The notes: generated by a model from the letters alone, not told the origin. A stretch of 61,161 nt of DNA from Candidatus Hemicellulosilyticus sp. P3 (GCA_001543385.1 LPNH01000010.1:1-61161), one strand, 5' to 3'; positions 26,502 to 35,746 are shown, counted from the first letter of the stretch. Program-made: numbers and translations.

Positions 26502-26546
26502 AGCGGGCGGCAGTCTTGGATCATCCGTCGCCGACTGCCGCCCGCT
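26502..26546 (-). terminator. Long GC-rich hairpin after the OmpA-family gene
   Basis: AGCGGGCGGCAGTC (26502-26515) pairs perfectly with GACTGCCGCCCGCT (26533-26546) around a 17-base loop, about 29 bases past the stop at 26575. No T-run follows, so it may act as a 3'-end stabiliser or work with Rho. Confidence 0.65.
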
Positions 26547-26574
26547 ATGTGCGGAACGGAATGCAAGGTCTCGG

Positions 26575-27951
26575 TTATTTCTTGATTCCGGTGATGATAA
26601 GTTCCACTTTGGAGGTGCGGACAGCGCTTTTCTTTTTGTCGATAAGGTCGTTGGCGGCACGTTTGATTTCGTTGGGCGACATGCCTGCCACCTCGATGCG
26701 GTCGGCGCTGATGCCGTTGCGGACGAAGAAATCTTTGACGGACTGGGCGCGGGCCAGTGATATACGCTGATCGCGTTCGATGTCGACACCATAAGTGGTG
26801 ACATAGCCTTTGATGAGGAAGGTGACGTCGGGATGGTTGCGGAACATGGCAATATGGTTGAGCAACACAGTGTCGCTCTCGGGCAGCAGGCGGGACTCGC
26901 CCTCTTCAAAATAAATGTCGTTGACAGGGAAGACTGTGCCTTTCTCCGTGCGGTTCATCACAAAGCGCATGATGGTGTCGGTCATGAAGATGTCGGAGTT
27001 GAAGTCTTTGTAAATGGAAAAGTAGCCCGGCTTTTTGGCATAGAGCGTATAATTGAATTTGGGGACAAACTTCACCCGCCCGTTTTTGAAACGCGGATTT
27101 TTAACTATCTCGCGGTTTTGAGTGTTGCGCTCCAAAATAAGCAGCTCCACATCGACGCTTTTTTTTGCGATGGGATCGTAGAAGATTATCATCGGCTCGA
27201 ATGCGTCGACATGGACGGAGACTTTGACTGTGTGGCCGCCACCACGCTGCACGTTGTCAAGCACCAGATAGTACTCCTCATCCTTGGCCACCTGGATGGA
27301 TTTGATGAACCGTGCGGTCGAGCTTTTCGTGAGCATAATGTCTTTAGCGTCGTGTTTCATGCCGATGGGCAGCGCCGTAGCGGTGCGACGGGTGACAGTT
27401 TTGCCGCCTACGGTGACGGTCTGCGGCTTGAGCGCCGACGTGTCGACAGCAGAGAGGTTGACGCCAACGGGCAGAATTTTGTTCTGTAGCACATGGTTGC
27501 CGAAGTAGCTGTCGGTGTAGCGGTAAAGCAGGAAGTCATAGTCATCAGCGGCATTGTTGGGTGTAATCTCAATCTCGAGCAGGCCGTTGTATGGCACCTT
27601 GAATTTGTACCACACGGAGTTATGCTCATATTCAAAGAGATGCGGGTGGGCTTTGTCGGACATAATTTCCATAACACGACCACCGCCCACCGGTGCCTTG
27701 GTGGGACCGAAAGGCACGTCGGGCTGCAGCTCGATGGCAAAAAGAGCGTCGTTGCTGTTGTATGGCAGATCGACACCTGAATCCACCGGCGGCTCCTCGA
27801 CTTTTTTCTTCCCGTTTTTTTTCTTTTTGTTTGAGTTGGTCTTGGATTTTGCGGTCGACTTGGACGGACGGCCTGTTTTGGTCTGGGCCTGTAGGTCCAC
27901 TGTGCCTGCACACAGCAGACATGCCATCAGCGCAACAAGAAATCGTTTCAT
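26575..27951 (-). CDS. OmpA-family envelope protein with basic linker
   Basis: A 458-residue exported protein. It has a signal peptide (MKRFLVALMACLLCAGTVDLQAQ), then an unusually Lys-rich low-complexity linker at about residues 24-50 (KSKTNSNKKKKNGKKK). A beta-rich central domain follows (DYDFLLYRYTD), and then a C-terminal OmpA-like peptidoglycan-binding domain from about residue 340. The last has IYFEEGESRLLPES, IKGYVTTYGVDIERDQRISL and the RAQSVKDFFVRNGI helix. It is probably anchored in the outer membrane or periplasm and bound to the cell wall. The central part is not recognised. It is monocistronic, with its own promoter and hairpin terminator. Confidence 0.85.
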   Translation of the reverse strand: MKRFLVALMACLLCAGTVDLQAQTKTGRPSKSTAKSKTNSNKKKKNGKKKVEEPPVDSGVDLPYNSNDALFAIELQPDVPFGPTKAPVGGGRVMEIMSDKAHPHLFEYEHNSVWYKFKVPYNGLLEIEITPNNAADDYDFLLYRYTDSYFGNHVLQNKILPVGVNLSAVDTSALKPQTVTVGGKTVTRRTATALPIGMKHDAKDIMLTKSSTARFIKSIQVAKDEEYYLVLDNVQRGGGHTVKVSVHVDAFEPMIIFYDPIAKKSVDVELLILERNTQNREIVKNPRFKNGRVKFVPKFNYTLYAKKPGYFSIYKDFNSDIFMTDTIMRFVMNRTEKGTVFPVNDIYFEEGESRLLPESDTVLLNHIAMFRNHPDVTFLIKGYVTTYGVDIERDQRISLARAQSVKDFFVRNGISADRIEVAGMSPNEIKRAANDLIDKKKSAVRTSKVELIITGIKK

Positions 27952-27997
27952 AACAACGGTTATTGGTTATCTGTCACCTCTGAAGGTGATTTTGCTG

Positions 27998-28029
27998 CAA
28001 ATTTAGGAATAATTTTTATCTTTTGCAAA
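27998..28029 (-). promoter_or_regulatory. Promoter of the OmpA-family gene, with leader hairpin
   Basis: Minus-strand TTTG (28029-28026), a 20-base spacer and TAAATTTG (28005-27998) match the consensus. A small hairpin TCACCT/AGGTGA (27974-27989) falls at the very 5' end of the predicted transcript, where it could protect the mRNA. Confidence 0.75.
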
Positions 28030-28041
28030 ACATCGTTTGAT

Positions 28042-30198
28042 TTACTTCAACCAAGTGTCGAACCAGTCGATGAAATTACGGTGCCACAGAAGGCTGTTCT
28101 GAGGCTTGAGCACCCAGTGTGTCTCGTCAGGGAAGTAGAGGTAGCGGCTGGGGATATGGCGCATCTGAGCGGCGTTGTAGGCGGCCATGCCCTCTGAGGC
28201 AACAATACGGAAATCGAACTCGGAATGGATGACGCAAATGGGTGTGTTCCATTTGTCGACAAACAGGTGGGGGGAGTTGCTGTAACTCTTTTTAATCTGA
28301 GGATTGTTCCAGTCCCAGTACGGGCCGCCAAGATCCCAGTTGTCGAACCACATCTCCTCGGTCTCAAGGTATTGCTGCTCAAAGTTAAACATGCCGTTGT
28401 GGGCCAGAAATGCCTTGAAACGGCGGCCTCCGTCGTAGCCTTTCTTTAAAAGGTTGCCGGAGTAGTACGGCGATACATCGTGGTTGTGTCCGGCCAGCCA
28501 ATAAACACTATAGCCGCCAAAACTGGCACCACACGCACCGATGCGCTCCTTGTCTATCTGCTTGAAATTGTCGGCAAACCAGTCTGTCGCGGCCATATAG
28601 TCCTGCATGCAGCGTCCTCCGTAGTCACCGGATATCGCTTCGAGCCATTCCATGCCGAAGCCCGGCACACCGCGGCGATTGGGCGCGATGACAAAGTAGC
28701 CGGCGCCGGACATCACTTCGAAATTCCACCGCGTGCTCCAGAACTGGCTGACCATGGTCTGGGGACCGCCCTCACAGAACAACAGAGCCGGATAGGTCTT
28801 GGTGGAGTCGTAGTCGTAGGGGTAGATGAGCCAGGTGAGCATCTCCTTCCCGTCAACGGTTTTGATCCAGTGCTCCTCCACCTTGCCCATACGCACCTGT
28901 GAAAGGACCTCGTCGTTGACTGCGGTCAGCTTACGGCCTTCCGCTTGGTTGTCGGTAAGCGTGTATCGGTAAATCTCGGCAGGATAACGGATGCTGACCT
29001 GCTGTGCGTAAATGTCACTGCCATGCATCCGGAAACTGTTGACATCGTGGTGTCCTTGGCTGATTTGACGGACAGATTTTGTCTTGAGGTCGAAAGCAAA
29101 TATCTGGTTCGTTCCGCGATAACACACCATGGCGGCAAGCTGACTGTCATCGTCACTCCAACAGAGATTGTTGACGCCGAAATCGAAATTCTCTGTAAGG
29201 TCGGTCATGACGCCGCTCTCCAAGTCCAGCACCATTAAACGCTGTTTATCGCTTTCGTAGCCGTCGCGTTCCATGCTCTCCCAGGCAATCATCCTGCCGT
29301 CATGGGAGAAGACGGGATTTTGGTCATAACCCATGATGCCGTCGCTGATATTACGTGTGGTGCCGTCGGCTATGTCGTAGAGAAAGATATCGCTATTGGT
29401 GGAGTGGGCATAATCGTAGCCTGTCTTTTTCCGGCAGGTGTATGCCAACAATTTGCTGTCAGGGCTGAAGTTATACTGTTCGGTGCCGCCCCAGGGACGC
29501 ATCGGGGCCTCGTAAGGCTCGTCGCCCAAAATGTCGACAGCCTTGCTCATATCAGCCTTGCCGCCCGAGAGCGGAACAAGACAGATGCGGGGAATCTCGT
29601 CAACCCATTGGTCCCAATGACGGTACATCAAGTCTTCATTTATTCGACCGGTGGTCTTGTCTAAACCGTTGAACAGCTTGCCAATATGACCAGGGCGCTC
29701 GACGGGGATGGTGGTGATATAGGCTATAGACTTGCCGTCGGGAGCCACCTTGAAACCTTCAAATCCGCGCTCACATTCGGCCACCACACGCTCTTTTTTG
29801 TGTTGTAAGTCCATGGCGAGAATTTGGTTGCCACGACAGTACATGACAGTGTTTGCATCGTACCAGACGGGGCTGAACTCACTCCCGGCAGTGACGGTGA
29901 GCCGCTGCGCATCCCCGCCGGACACCGGCATGAGGTAAAGGTCTGTATTGTTCTTGTCCTGCCCCATGTCAGTGTAACGCACCGTGTAAAGGAGACGGCT
30001 ACCGTCAGGACTGACTGCATACTCGCTCAGCACACCGAGCTGCCACATGATTTCGGGTGTGAAGCGCCCGTCCTGGACAACAACTTCGGGTTTACCGATG
30101 ACATCGGATCCAGCATGACGTGTGCATGCCGTAAACAGCAAGGCGACTCCCGCCACACAGACTGACTTTTTGATAAATGATAGCAATAGGTGTTTCAT
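28042..30198 (-). CDS. dpp5: Dipeptidyl-peptidase 5-like S9 serine peptidase, lipoprotein
   Basis: Removes dipeptides from the N-termini of oligopeptides in the periplasm. The 718-residue protein has a beta-propeller followed by an alpha/beta hydrolase domain. The catalytic Ser is in GASFGGYSVYWLAGH, Asp in SEFDFRIVAS and His in PDETHWVLKPQN. Propeller segments such as LDKTTGRINEDLMYRHWDQW and GDEPYEAPMRPW closely resemble Porphyromonas DPP5 as I remember it. The N-terminus ends in a lipobox-like LLFTAC, so it is predicted to be membrane-anchored. It probably helps use peptides as carbon and nitrogen sources. Confidence 0.9.
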   Translation of the reverse strand: MKHLLLSFIKKSVCVAGVALLFTACTRHAGSDVIGKPEVVVQDGRFTPEIMWQLGVLSEYAVSPDGSRLLYTVRYTDMGQDKNNTDLYLMPVSGGDAQRLTVTAGSEFSPVWYDANTVMYCRGNQILAMDLQHKKERVVAECERGFEGFKVAPDGKSIAYITTIPVERPGHIGKLFNGLDKTTGRINEDLMYRHWDQWVDEIPRICLVPLSGGKADMSKAVDILGDEPYEAPMRPWGGTEQYNFSPDSKLLAYTCRKKTGYDYAHSTNSDIFLYDIADGTTRNISDGIMGYDQNPVFSHDGRMIAWESMERDGYESDKQRLMVLDLESGVMTDLTENFDFGVNNLCWSDDDSQLAAMVCYRGTNQIFAFDLKTKSVRQISQGHHDVNSFRMHGSDIYAQQVSIRYPAEIYRYTLTDNQAEGRKLTAVNDEVLSQVRMGKVEEHWIKTVDGKEMLTWLIYPYDYDSTKTYPALLFCEGGPQTMVSQFWSTRWNFEVMSGAGYFVIAPNRRGVPGFGMEWLEAISGDYGGRCMQDYMAATDWFADNFKQIDKERIGACGASFGGYSVYWLAGHNHDVSPYYSGNLLKKGYDGGRRFKAFLAHNGMFNFEQQYLETEEMWFDNWDLGGPYWDWNNPQIKKSYSNSPHLFVDKWNTPICVIHSEFDFRIVASEGMAAYNAAQMRHIPSRYLYFPDETHWVLKPQNSLLWHRNFIDWFDTWLK

Positions 30199-30241
30199 AA
30201 TCTGATAAAAAGAAACTAAGTTTATTTTCTTGGGGAATTTG

Positions 30242-30249
30242 CAAATATA
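30242..30249 (-). promoter_or_regulatory. dpp5 promoter -7 box
   Basis: The minus strand reads TATATTTG, an exact TAnnTTTG match, 43 bases before the dpp5 start. No clear -33 TTTG is seen. Confidence 0.5.
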
Positions 30250-30348
30250 CGAAAATTATAAACCGTCGTATGCCCCCCCTGCCCGGAAACAGCAAGACGC
30301 CAATCCGTTCGAAACAAATACTATTCCGGCATAAATACTGACAGCCGA

Positions 30349-30386
30349 TTTGGTAAAATAATATTGAATATTATTTTGTACCTTTG
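30349..30386 (+). promoter_or_regulatory. Promoter containing a 23-bp palindrome (possible operator)
   Basis: TTTG (30349-30352) and TACCTTTG (30379-30386) flank a perfect inverted repeat: 11-base arms AAAATAATATT and AATATTATTTT around a single G (30355-30377). The spacer is 26 bases, longer than usual. The palindrome fills it almost entirely, as a repressor or activator site would. Confidence 0.55.
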
Positions 30387-30405
30387 CAAAAAATATGTGT
30401 AAAGC

Positions 30406-30915
30406 ATGAAAAAACTGTTTTTTGCCATTTCTGTCGTGACTGCCGGACTTTGGGCCGCATCGTGCAGTTCTTCTTTTAATCTGACCGAGAACAACACCCG
30501 CCTGCTGCCTGTCAGTTCAACCGCCCACACCACCCCGACGGTGGCCGACCTCAGGGTGAGTTCCGCCAAGATTTCCCATCAGGTGACGGTCAAGAACCGT
30601 TTCTCGTTGAAAGACCTGTCTAATTACGGCGACTCGCCCAAGATGGTTTACCTGCAGAAACTGGCAGCCACACAGGCCGCCCAGAAATATGACGCCGATG
30701 TCATTGTCGCCCCCTCCTACTCTATCACGACTTCCGATGATTTCCGCACCATCACGGTTACCGTGACAGGATATCCGGCCACCTATGCCAACTTCCGTCC
30801 GGCGACCCCCGCCGACATGGAGATGATTGCGAAAGACCCGGAGCGAAGCATGATTGTGCCCTGCACCTCATCCTCTATCACAGACCCGAGTTGGAGCGAG
30901 AGTTACACCCGTTAG
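30406..30915 (+). CDS. Small lipoprotein of unknown function
   Basis: A 169-residue protein with a lipoprotein signal peptide (MKKLFFAISVVTAGLWAASC, Cys at about residue 20). The mature part contains a stretch DADVIVAPSYSITTSDDF and then TITVTVTGYPATYANFRP, suggesting a compact alpha/beta domain that moves an unknown product through the envelope or binds a ligand. I do not recognise the family with certainty. It overlaps the next gene by 25 bases in another frame, which implies translational coupling. A palindrome-containing promoter precedes it. Confidence 0.75.
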   Translation: MKKLFFAISVVTAGLWAASCSSSFNLTENNTRLLPVSSTAHTTPTVADLRVSSAKISHQVTVKNRFSLKDLSNYGDSPKMVYLQKLAATQAAQKYDADVIVAPSYSITTSDDFRTITVTVTGYPATYANFRPATPADMEMIAKDPERSMIVPCTSSSITDPSWSESYTR

Positions 30916-31913
30916 ACATTATATCACAGCAGATCGGCAGCGCTCCTCTAAAGCAGTGGCTGGAGTGTAGTGACCGGGTGGCGGTGATTTCGCATATGAA
31001 TGCCGATGGTGACGCCGTGGGCTCGCTGTTGTCGTGGTATCACCTGTTGCAGCATCGACCGCAATTATTACTGCCAAACGGCTGTCCGCCCAATTTCGGC
31101 TGGATGCCAGCCGCCGACAAGATTGTCAACGGGGATGCTGACCGCGCCCGCTGCGAGAAAGCGCTGGCCGAGGCCGACACCATTGTATGTGTGGATTTCA
31201 ACACACTTTCACGCATTGATTTTCTGGCGCCGGCTTTATCGGCATCGAAAGGACGCAAGGTGTTGCTGGACCACCACAATGATGTGCAGACAGATGCATT
31301 TGACATCGTGGTGTCGCTGCCCCATCTCTCCAGTGCATGCGAGCTGGTCTACTGGACGATGCGGCTGCTGTGGGGTGAGGATGCAATTGACCGTGACACG
31401 GCACGATGCCTTTATACGGGCATCTGCACCGACACGGGTTCGTTCAGCTACAGCAGCGAGCAACCGTCGGTATATGAAGCTGCGGCAGCATTGGTGGGAC
31501 ACGACATCGACGCGGCAGGCATCCACAACCACATCAACGACACGTTCAGCGAGAGCCGGCTACGGTTCTACGGCTTTGTACTGTCGCATCGGCTGCGGGT
31601 GTTCCCGGAAAGCCGTTTCGCCTATATCTATGTCACACTGGAGGACCAACGACGGTTTGGCATCACACCGGCCGACATGGAAGGTCTTGTCTCCTATACA
31701 ATGGTGATGAAACAGATTTCTGTCGGAGCGCTGGTACGCGAAGAGTCCGCGCGCATCCGCGTCTCGCTCCGCTCGAAGCACGATGTGGATGTGAACCGCA
31801 TCGCGCATACCTATTTCAACGGCGGCGGGCACACCAAAGCATCCGGCGGCCATACGACGGTGTCGCTGCAAGAAACGCTGGAACTGCTGGAAAGTGTTTT
31901 TATTCATTGTTAG
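30891..31913 (+). CDS. nrnA: DHH-family phosphoesterase, NrnA-type
   Basis: Probably degrades nanoRNA and/or pAp and cyclic dinucleotide products. The 340-residue protein has the DHH domain motifs [28 protein letters not shown] and CTDTGSF, whose Asp/His residues bind two metal ions. The C-terminal DHHA1 domain ends in NGGGHTKASGGH, which binds the substrate. Length and motif order fit bifunctional oligoribonuclease/pAp phosphatase NrnA. The start at 30891 lies inside the preceding lipoprotein gene. An FKBP-like gene follows after 13 bases. Confidence 0.9.
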   Translation: MERELHPLDIISQQIGSAPLKQWLECSDRVAVISHMNADGDAVGSLLSWYHLLQHRPQLLLPNGCPPNFGWMPAADKIVNGDADRARCEKALAEADTIVCVDFNTLSRIDFLAPALSASKGRKVLLDHHNDVQTDAFDIVVSLPHLSSACELVYWTMRLLWGEDAIDRDTARCLYTGICTDTGSFSYSSEQPSVYEAAAALVGHDIDAAGIHNHINDTFSESRLRFYGFVLSHRLRVFPESRFAYIYVTLEDQRRFGITPADMEGLVSYTMVMKQISVGALVREESARIRVSLRSKHDVDVNRIAHTYFNGGGHTKASGGHTTVSLQETLELLESVFIHC

Positions 31914-31926
31914 TCATTTATCGCCG

Positions 31927-32442
31927 ATGAGACCCATAATGTTTTTTGTTGCCGCAATTGTCACCCTGCACTGCATCGGGTGCAGGCGAGCAACCCCGGT
32001 GGTGGAGGTGGAGGCAAAGCGCGATAATGAGGCCCTCAAAGAGCGACTTATCAACGCAAACAAATATATCGCATCGTCGGAACAAAACCAGATTGAGGGT
32101 TATGTGGGCCGACGTGGGTGGAACACACTCAAACTGTCGTGCGGCGCCCATCTCTACATCCGGCACGAAGGCGGTGGATCCGCCATCGGCTACGAGGACA
32201 CTGTGACGGTACGCTATACACTTTCCACATTGACCGGCATCACGATTTACACCGATCGGACGGAACACTTGACTGTAGGTCGGCGACAAGCCACAGTGTC
32301 ACTCGACGAGGCCCTGCTGCAGCTGCGGCACGGCAGTCAAGCATGCCTGATCTCGCCTTCCGAGGCCGGACACGGAGTTGCCGGCGACGGAGACCGCGTA
32401 CCGGCACGGACAGTTCTTGTGTACGACATGACGGTTCTGTAG
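31927..32442 (+). CDS. GldI-like FKBP-type peptidyl-prolyl isomerase lipoprotein
   Basis: A 171-residue protein with a short hydrophobic leader (MFFVAAIVTLHCIGC) that fits a lipoprotein signal, followed by an FKBP-like fold (YEDTVTVRYTLSTLTG, then LDEALLQLRHGSQACLISPSEAGHG). The aromatic pocket of active FKBPs is only partly kept, so isomerase activity is uncertain. It resembles GldI, the gliding-associated FKBP lipoprotein. ATG 31927 was chosen because it follows the nrnA stop; 31939 is an alternative that gives a shorter leader. It is the last gene of the lipoprotein-nrnA-FKBP run. Confidence 0.65.
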   Translation: MRPIMFFVAAIVTLHCIGCRRATPVVEVEAKRDNEALKERLINANKYIASSEQNQIEGYVGRRGWNTLKLSCGAHLYIRHEGGGSAIGYEDTVTVRYTLSTLTGITIYTDRTEHLTVGRRQATVSLDEALLQLRHGSQACLISPSEAGHGVAGDGDRVPARTVLVYDMTVL

Positions 32443-32527
32443 GAAGCTGGCCGGGAGATGCAATGAGCGGCGTCAAGCGTGCGGGGTCGCATAAAAATAT
32501 AATGTCAGTATTGTAAATGTTTTTTCG

Positions 32528-32535
32528 TATTTTTG
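32528..32535 (+). promoter_or_regulatory. Promoter -7 box for the FKBP-adk-obg run
   Basis: TATTTTTG matches TAnnTTTG exactly and lies 71 bases before the FKBP start at 32607. The -33 element is not clear (TTG at 32511 is too close). Confidence 0.5.
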
Positions 32536-32606
32536 CACTGTCGCAAGTATGCGGAAGAAGGGTATAATTTATTTAGAATCATAAATATATAGTACATTCT
32601 ACAACC

Positions 32607-33530
32607 ATGAAAAATTCCGTTAAGTTTGCCGTCCTGATGTTGGCGGCAGCCGTGATGGCAACCTCCTGCAATAAATCCGACATCAGCGGATTCAAGAAGA
32701 CCAAAGGGGGCTTGCATTACAAATTTGAAACCAAGAACCGTTCCGGAGAGGGCATCCATGTCGGCGATGTGATTGTCGGAAAAATGGTGTTCCGCCTTGA
32801 CACCACCGTCCTGTTCACCAATGCCGGCGACCCTCAACGGCTGATGATGGTGCGCGACAGCGTCTTCAACGGCTATGACATTGACGAAGGATTGCTGATG
32901 ATGCATGAGGGTGAAAAAGCTGTTTTCGCCATTTACGCCGACTCAGTGGCCCGCTATTTCCAACCCAACCAGCTTCCTCCCAGCTATAAACCGGGATCGG
33001 ATATGGTGTTTTATTATGAGATTACCGTTTCGGGAGTTGTTACGCGTGAGGAGCTACAGGAAGAACAGGAGAATTTCCGGGAGGAAATGCAGCAGCGTCA
33101 AAAGGAAGAGCCGGAGCTGCTGGCAAAGTATATTGCCGACAACAATATCACTGTCCAACCCAACGCCGACGGTCTCTATGTCATCGTGAACAAACGCGGC
33201 AACGGTCCACGTGTGGCCATGGGCAAGACAGTGATGATGAACTACACCGGCCGCCTGCTTGACGGCACCATGTTTGACAGCAGCGTGGAAAGCGACGCGA
33301 AAGAGGGTGGCATATACAATGCGCAGCGCACTTACGAACCTCTTTCTTACGAAGTAGGCAAGATGAGCCTTATTCGCGGCTGGGAAGACGGTGTGTCTGG
33401 ATTGCCGCAGGGCAGTCAGGTGACATTGATTATGCCTTCATCGCTGGGCTATGGTGCCCAAGGCGCCGGACAAACCATCCTGCCTTATTCACCATTACGT
33501 TTTGACATTGAGATTGTTTCGGTAAAATGA
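32607..33530 (+). CDS. Two-domain FKBP-type peptidyl-prolyl isomerase lipoprotein
   Basis: A 307-residue lipoprotein (signal peptide MKNSVKFAVLMLAAAVMATSC) predicted to assist folding in the envelope. The N-terminal FKBP-like domain (about 35-145) is divergent. A charged helical linker (EELQEEQENFREEMQQRQKE) follows, then a canonical C-terminal FKBP domain (about 190-307) with VMMNYTGRLLDGTMFDSS, SLIRGWEDGVSGL and SLGYGAQGAG. The C-terminal domain keeps most active-site residues. It overlaps adk by four bases (ATGA). Confidence 0.9.
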   Translation: MKNSVKFAVLMLAAAVMATSCNKSDISGFKKTKGGLHYKFETKNRSGEGIHVGDVIVGKMVFRLDTTVLFTNAGDPQRLMMVRDSVFNGYDIDEGLLMMHEGEKAVFAIYADSVARYFQPNQLPPSYKPGSDMVFYYEITVSGVVTREELQEEQENFREEMQQRQKEEPELLAKYIADNNITVQPNADGLYVIVNKRGNGPRVAMGKTVMMNYTGRLLDGTMFDSSVESDAKEGGIYNAQRTYEPLSYEVGKMSLIRGWEDGVSGLPQGSQVTLIMPSSLGYGAQGAGQTILPYSPLRFDIEIVSVK

Positions 33531-34093
33531 AAGACATTGTCATCTTCGGCGCTCCAGGTGCCGGCAAGGGCACACAGAGCGAATTTATCGTTGAGCGGTA
33601 TGGACTGACGCATGTCTCGACCGGCGACCTGTTGCGCAAGGAAATCGCCGACCGGACTCCGCTGGGGATGCGAATCAAATCCATCATGGACGCCGGCCAG
33701 TTGGTGAATGACGACATTGTGGTTGAAATGATTGAAAACACTATTGCCAACAACACGAACGGCATCCTCTTTGATGGATTTCCGCGCAACGTAGCACAAG
33801 CCCGGACGCTCGACACACTGCTGGCCAACCACGGACGCAGCATCACCTGTATGGTTCAACTCGATGTGCCTCGGGAGGAACTTGTCCGCCGTATGTTGGA
33901 GCGTGCCAAGGTGAGCGGACGCAGCGACGACAACGAGGAGACGATCCAACGCCGTCTGGCTGAATATGAAGAGAAGACGCTACCCGTGGCCGGGCACTAC
34001 AGCAGGCAGAACAAACGCCTGCTCATCAACGGCACCGGGGCTGTCGCCGACATTTCGTCGGCTATCGCCGCCGCCATTGACAAGTTGAATTGA
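33527..34093 (+). CDS. adk: Adenylate kinase
   Basis: Catalyses ATP + AMP = 2 ADP in the cytoplasm. The 188-residue protein has the P-loop GAPGAGKGTQSEF, the AMP-binding THVSTGDLLR, and FDGFPRN. The lid is the short form (GRSDDNEETIQRRL) without the zinc-binding cysteines of long adenylate kinases. Its start overlaps the FKBP stop by four bases. obg follows after 55 bases, so the FKBP, adk, obg and PAP2 genes form one run. Confidence 0.97.
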   Translation: MKDIVIFGAPGAGKGTQSEFIVERYGLTHVSTGDLLRKEIADRTPLGMRIKSIMDAGQLVNDDIVVEMIENTIANNTNGILFDGFPRNVAQARTLDTLLANHGRSITCMVQLDVPREELVRRMLERAKVSGRSDDNEETIQRRLAEYEEKTLPVAGHYSRQNKRLLINGTGAVADISSAIAAAIDKLN

Positions 34094-34148
34094 GTGCCGG
34101 AGACGGAGCACACCCAACGATTTCCAAGTCTGAACCTCCACAATCACA

Positions 34149-35147
34149 GTGACCTCCAACTTTGTCGACTACGTAAAGATACTGATACGCTCTGGAAAGG
34201 GCGGATCGGGTTCGGCACACCTTTTGCGGGTCAAATATAACGCCAAAGCCGGCCCCGACGGCGGCGACGGCGGACGCGGCGGCCATATTATTTTACGCGG
34301 AAACAGCCAACGATGGACACTGCTGCACTTGAAATACACCAAGCATGTCTTCGCCGAAAACGGACAGAACGGAGGAGATAACCTGCGCTCCGGTCGCCAA
34401 GGCGAGGACCAGATTCTTGATGTGCCGCTGGGATCGATATGCCGTGACGCCGAGAGCGGTGAAGTGCTGGGCGAAGTGACTGAGGACGGACAGGAGGTTA
34501 TTGTTGCACGCGGTGGACGCGGCGGATTGGGCAACGATCATTTCAAGTCGCCCACCAACCGGACACCACGCTACGCACAACCAGGCGAGCCGGCCGTGGA
34601 ACGATGGGTTATCATAGAACTGAAGGTGCTGGCCGATGTGGGCCTGGTAGGTTTCCCCAACGCCGGCAAGTCGACGCTACTTAGTGTTGTCAGCGCAGCG
34701 CGTCCCGAGATTGCGGATTACCCTTTTACAACGCTGGTACCCAACTTGGGCATAGTCTCCTATCGGGACAACCGATCATTCTGTATGGCCGACATTCCAG
34801 GTATCATCGAGGGTGCAAGCGAAGGTAAAGGACTCGGTACACGATTCTTACGCCACATTGAGCGCAATGCATTACTGCTTTTCATGGTCAGCTGCGAGCA
34901 GTTGGACATTGCGCGGGAGTATCACATCCTTCTGGAGGAACTACGCCGTTACAACCCCGAATTGCTGGACAAACAGCGTATGCTGGCAGTCACGAAATGC
35001 GACATGCTTGATCAAACGATGATGGAACAGTTGCGCCGTCACCTTCCCGAGGATGTCGAAGCGGTGTTCATCAGCGCCGTGTCGGGTCTGGGCATCGACA
35101 AACTGAAGGACGCTGTCTTCGCCAAGCTCAACACTCCACTGCCGTGA
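34149..35147 (+). CDS. obg: GTPase Obg/CgtA
   Basis: Ribosome-associated GTPase involved in large-subunit maturation and stress control. The 332-residue protein starts with GTG; the Val/[18 protein letters not shown] segment aligns with the family's N-terminus. The glycine-rich Obg fold has [12 protein letters not shown] and [11 protein letters not shown]. The G domain has G1 [11 protein letters not shown], switch [18 protein letters not shown] and the TKCD recognition motif. It ends just after the G domain and lacks the C-terminal extension seen in longer Obg proteins. It overlaps the PAP2 gene by four bases (GTGA). Confidence 0.96.
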   Translation: MTSNFVDYVKILIRSGKGGSGSAHLLRVKYNAKAGPDGGDGGRGGHIILRGNSQRWTLLHLKYTKHVFAENGQNGGDNLRSGRQGEDQILDVPLGSICRDAESGEVLGEVTEDGQEVIVARGGRGGLGNDHFKSPTNRTPRYAQPGEPAVERWVIIELKVLADVGLVGFPNAGKSTLLSVVSAARPEIADYPFTTLVPNLGIVSYRDNRSFCMADIPGIIEGASEGKGLGTRFLRHIERNALLLFMVSCEQLDIAREYHILLEELRRYNPELLDKQRMLAVTKCDMLDQTMMEQLRRHLPEDVEAVFISAVSGLGIDKLKDAVFAKLNTPLP

Positions 35148-35746
35148 ACGCTGTTGACACAAACCTATTCTATTGGATCAACCATCATCACAGCGCTTGG
35201 CTGGACATCCTGCTTTGGACAGCCAGCCAAGGATGGTCGTGGGTTGTCGTGCTGACACTGGCCTTTGCCTTCGGCACATTGCGTCACGAGCCGCACCGCT
35301 GGTGGCTGGTGCTGATCGGCATTGCACTCTGCTTCCTGCTGAGCGATCGGATCTCGGTGGTCTGTTTCAAAGATGTGGTGTGCCGCTTGCGCCCCTGCCA
35401 TGTCTTGGACAATGTGCGCATGTATCGCACCACCTGCGGCGGTCTGTACGGATTTGTGTCCTCACACGCCGCCAATGTCTTTGCATTGGCGCTGTTTCTC
35501 AGTCTGCGCCACAACAAGGCTGTGCGACTGCATGGTACACAGCGCACCAAATGGCGCAATAAATGCTTTCCACTGGCACTCTTTGCCTGGGCTGCCGTTG
35601 TAGCCTATTCACGTCCTTATCTGGGTAAGCACTATCCCGGCGACGTGGTCTGCGGCGCCTTGGTCGGCTTGGGCATGGGCGCTTTAGTCTTTTTTCTTAC
35701 CGGCAAGGCTGAAATATGGCTGGAGAAAAATAAAAGAAGAAGTTGA
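35144..35746 (+). CDS. PAP2-family membrane phosphatase
   Basis: A 200-residue integral membrane protein with about five hydrophobic segments and the three phosphatase motifs: [21 protein letters not shown] and [16 protein letters not shown]. These give the Lys/Arg, the His and the His-Asp pair of a type 2 phosphatidic acid phosphatase. Likely substrates are undecaprenyl pyrophosphate or lipid A phosphate, but the sequence does not decide. The start is GTG at 35144, overlapping the obg stop. A terminator-like hairpin lies about 60 bases downstream. Confidence 0.92.
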   Translation: MNAVDTNLFYWINHHHSAWLDILLWTASQGWSWVVVLTLAFAFGTLRHEPHRWWLVLIGIALCFLLSDRISVVCFKDVVCRLRPCHVLDNVRMYRTTCGGLYGFVSSHAANVFALALFLSLRHNKAVRLHGTQRTKWRNKCFPLALFAWAAVVAYSRPYLGKHYPGDVVCGALVGLGMGALVFFLTGKAEIWLEKNKRRS

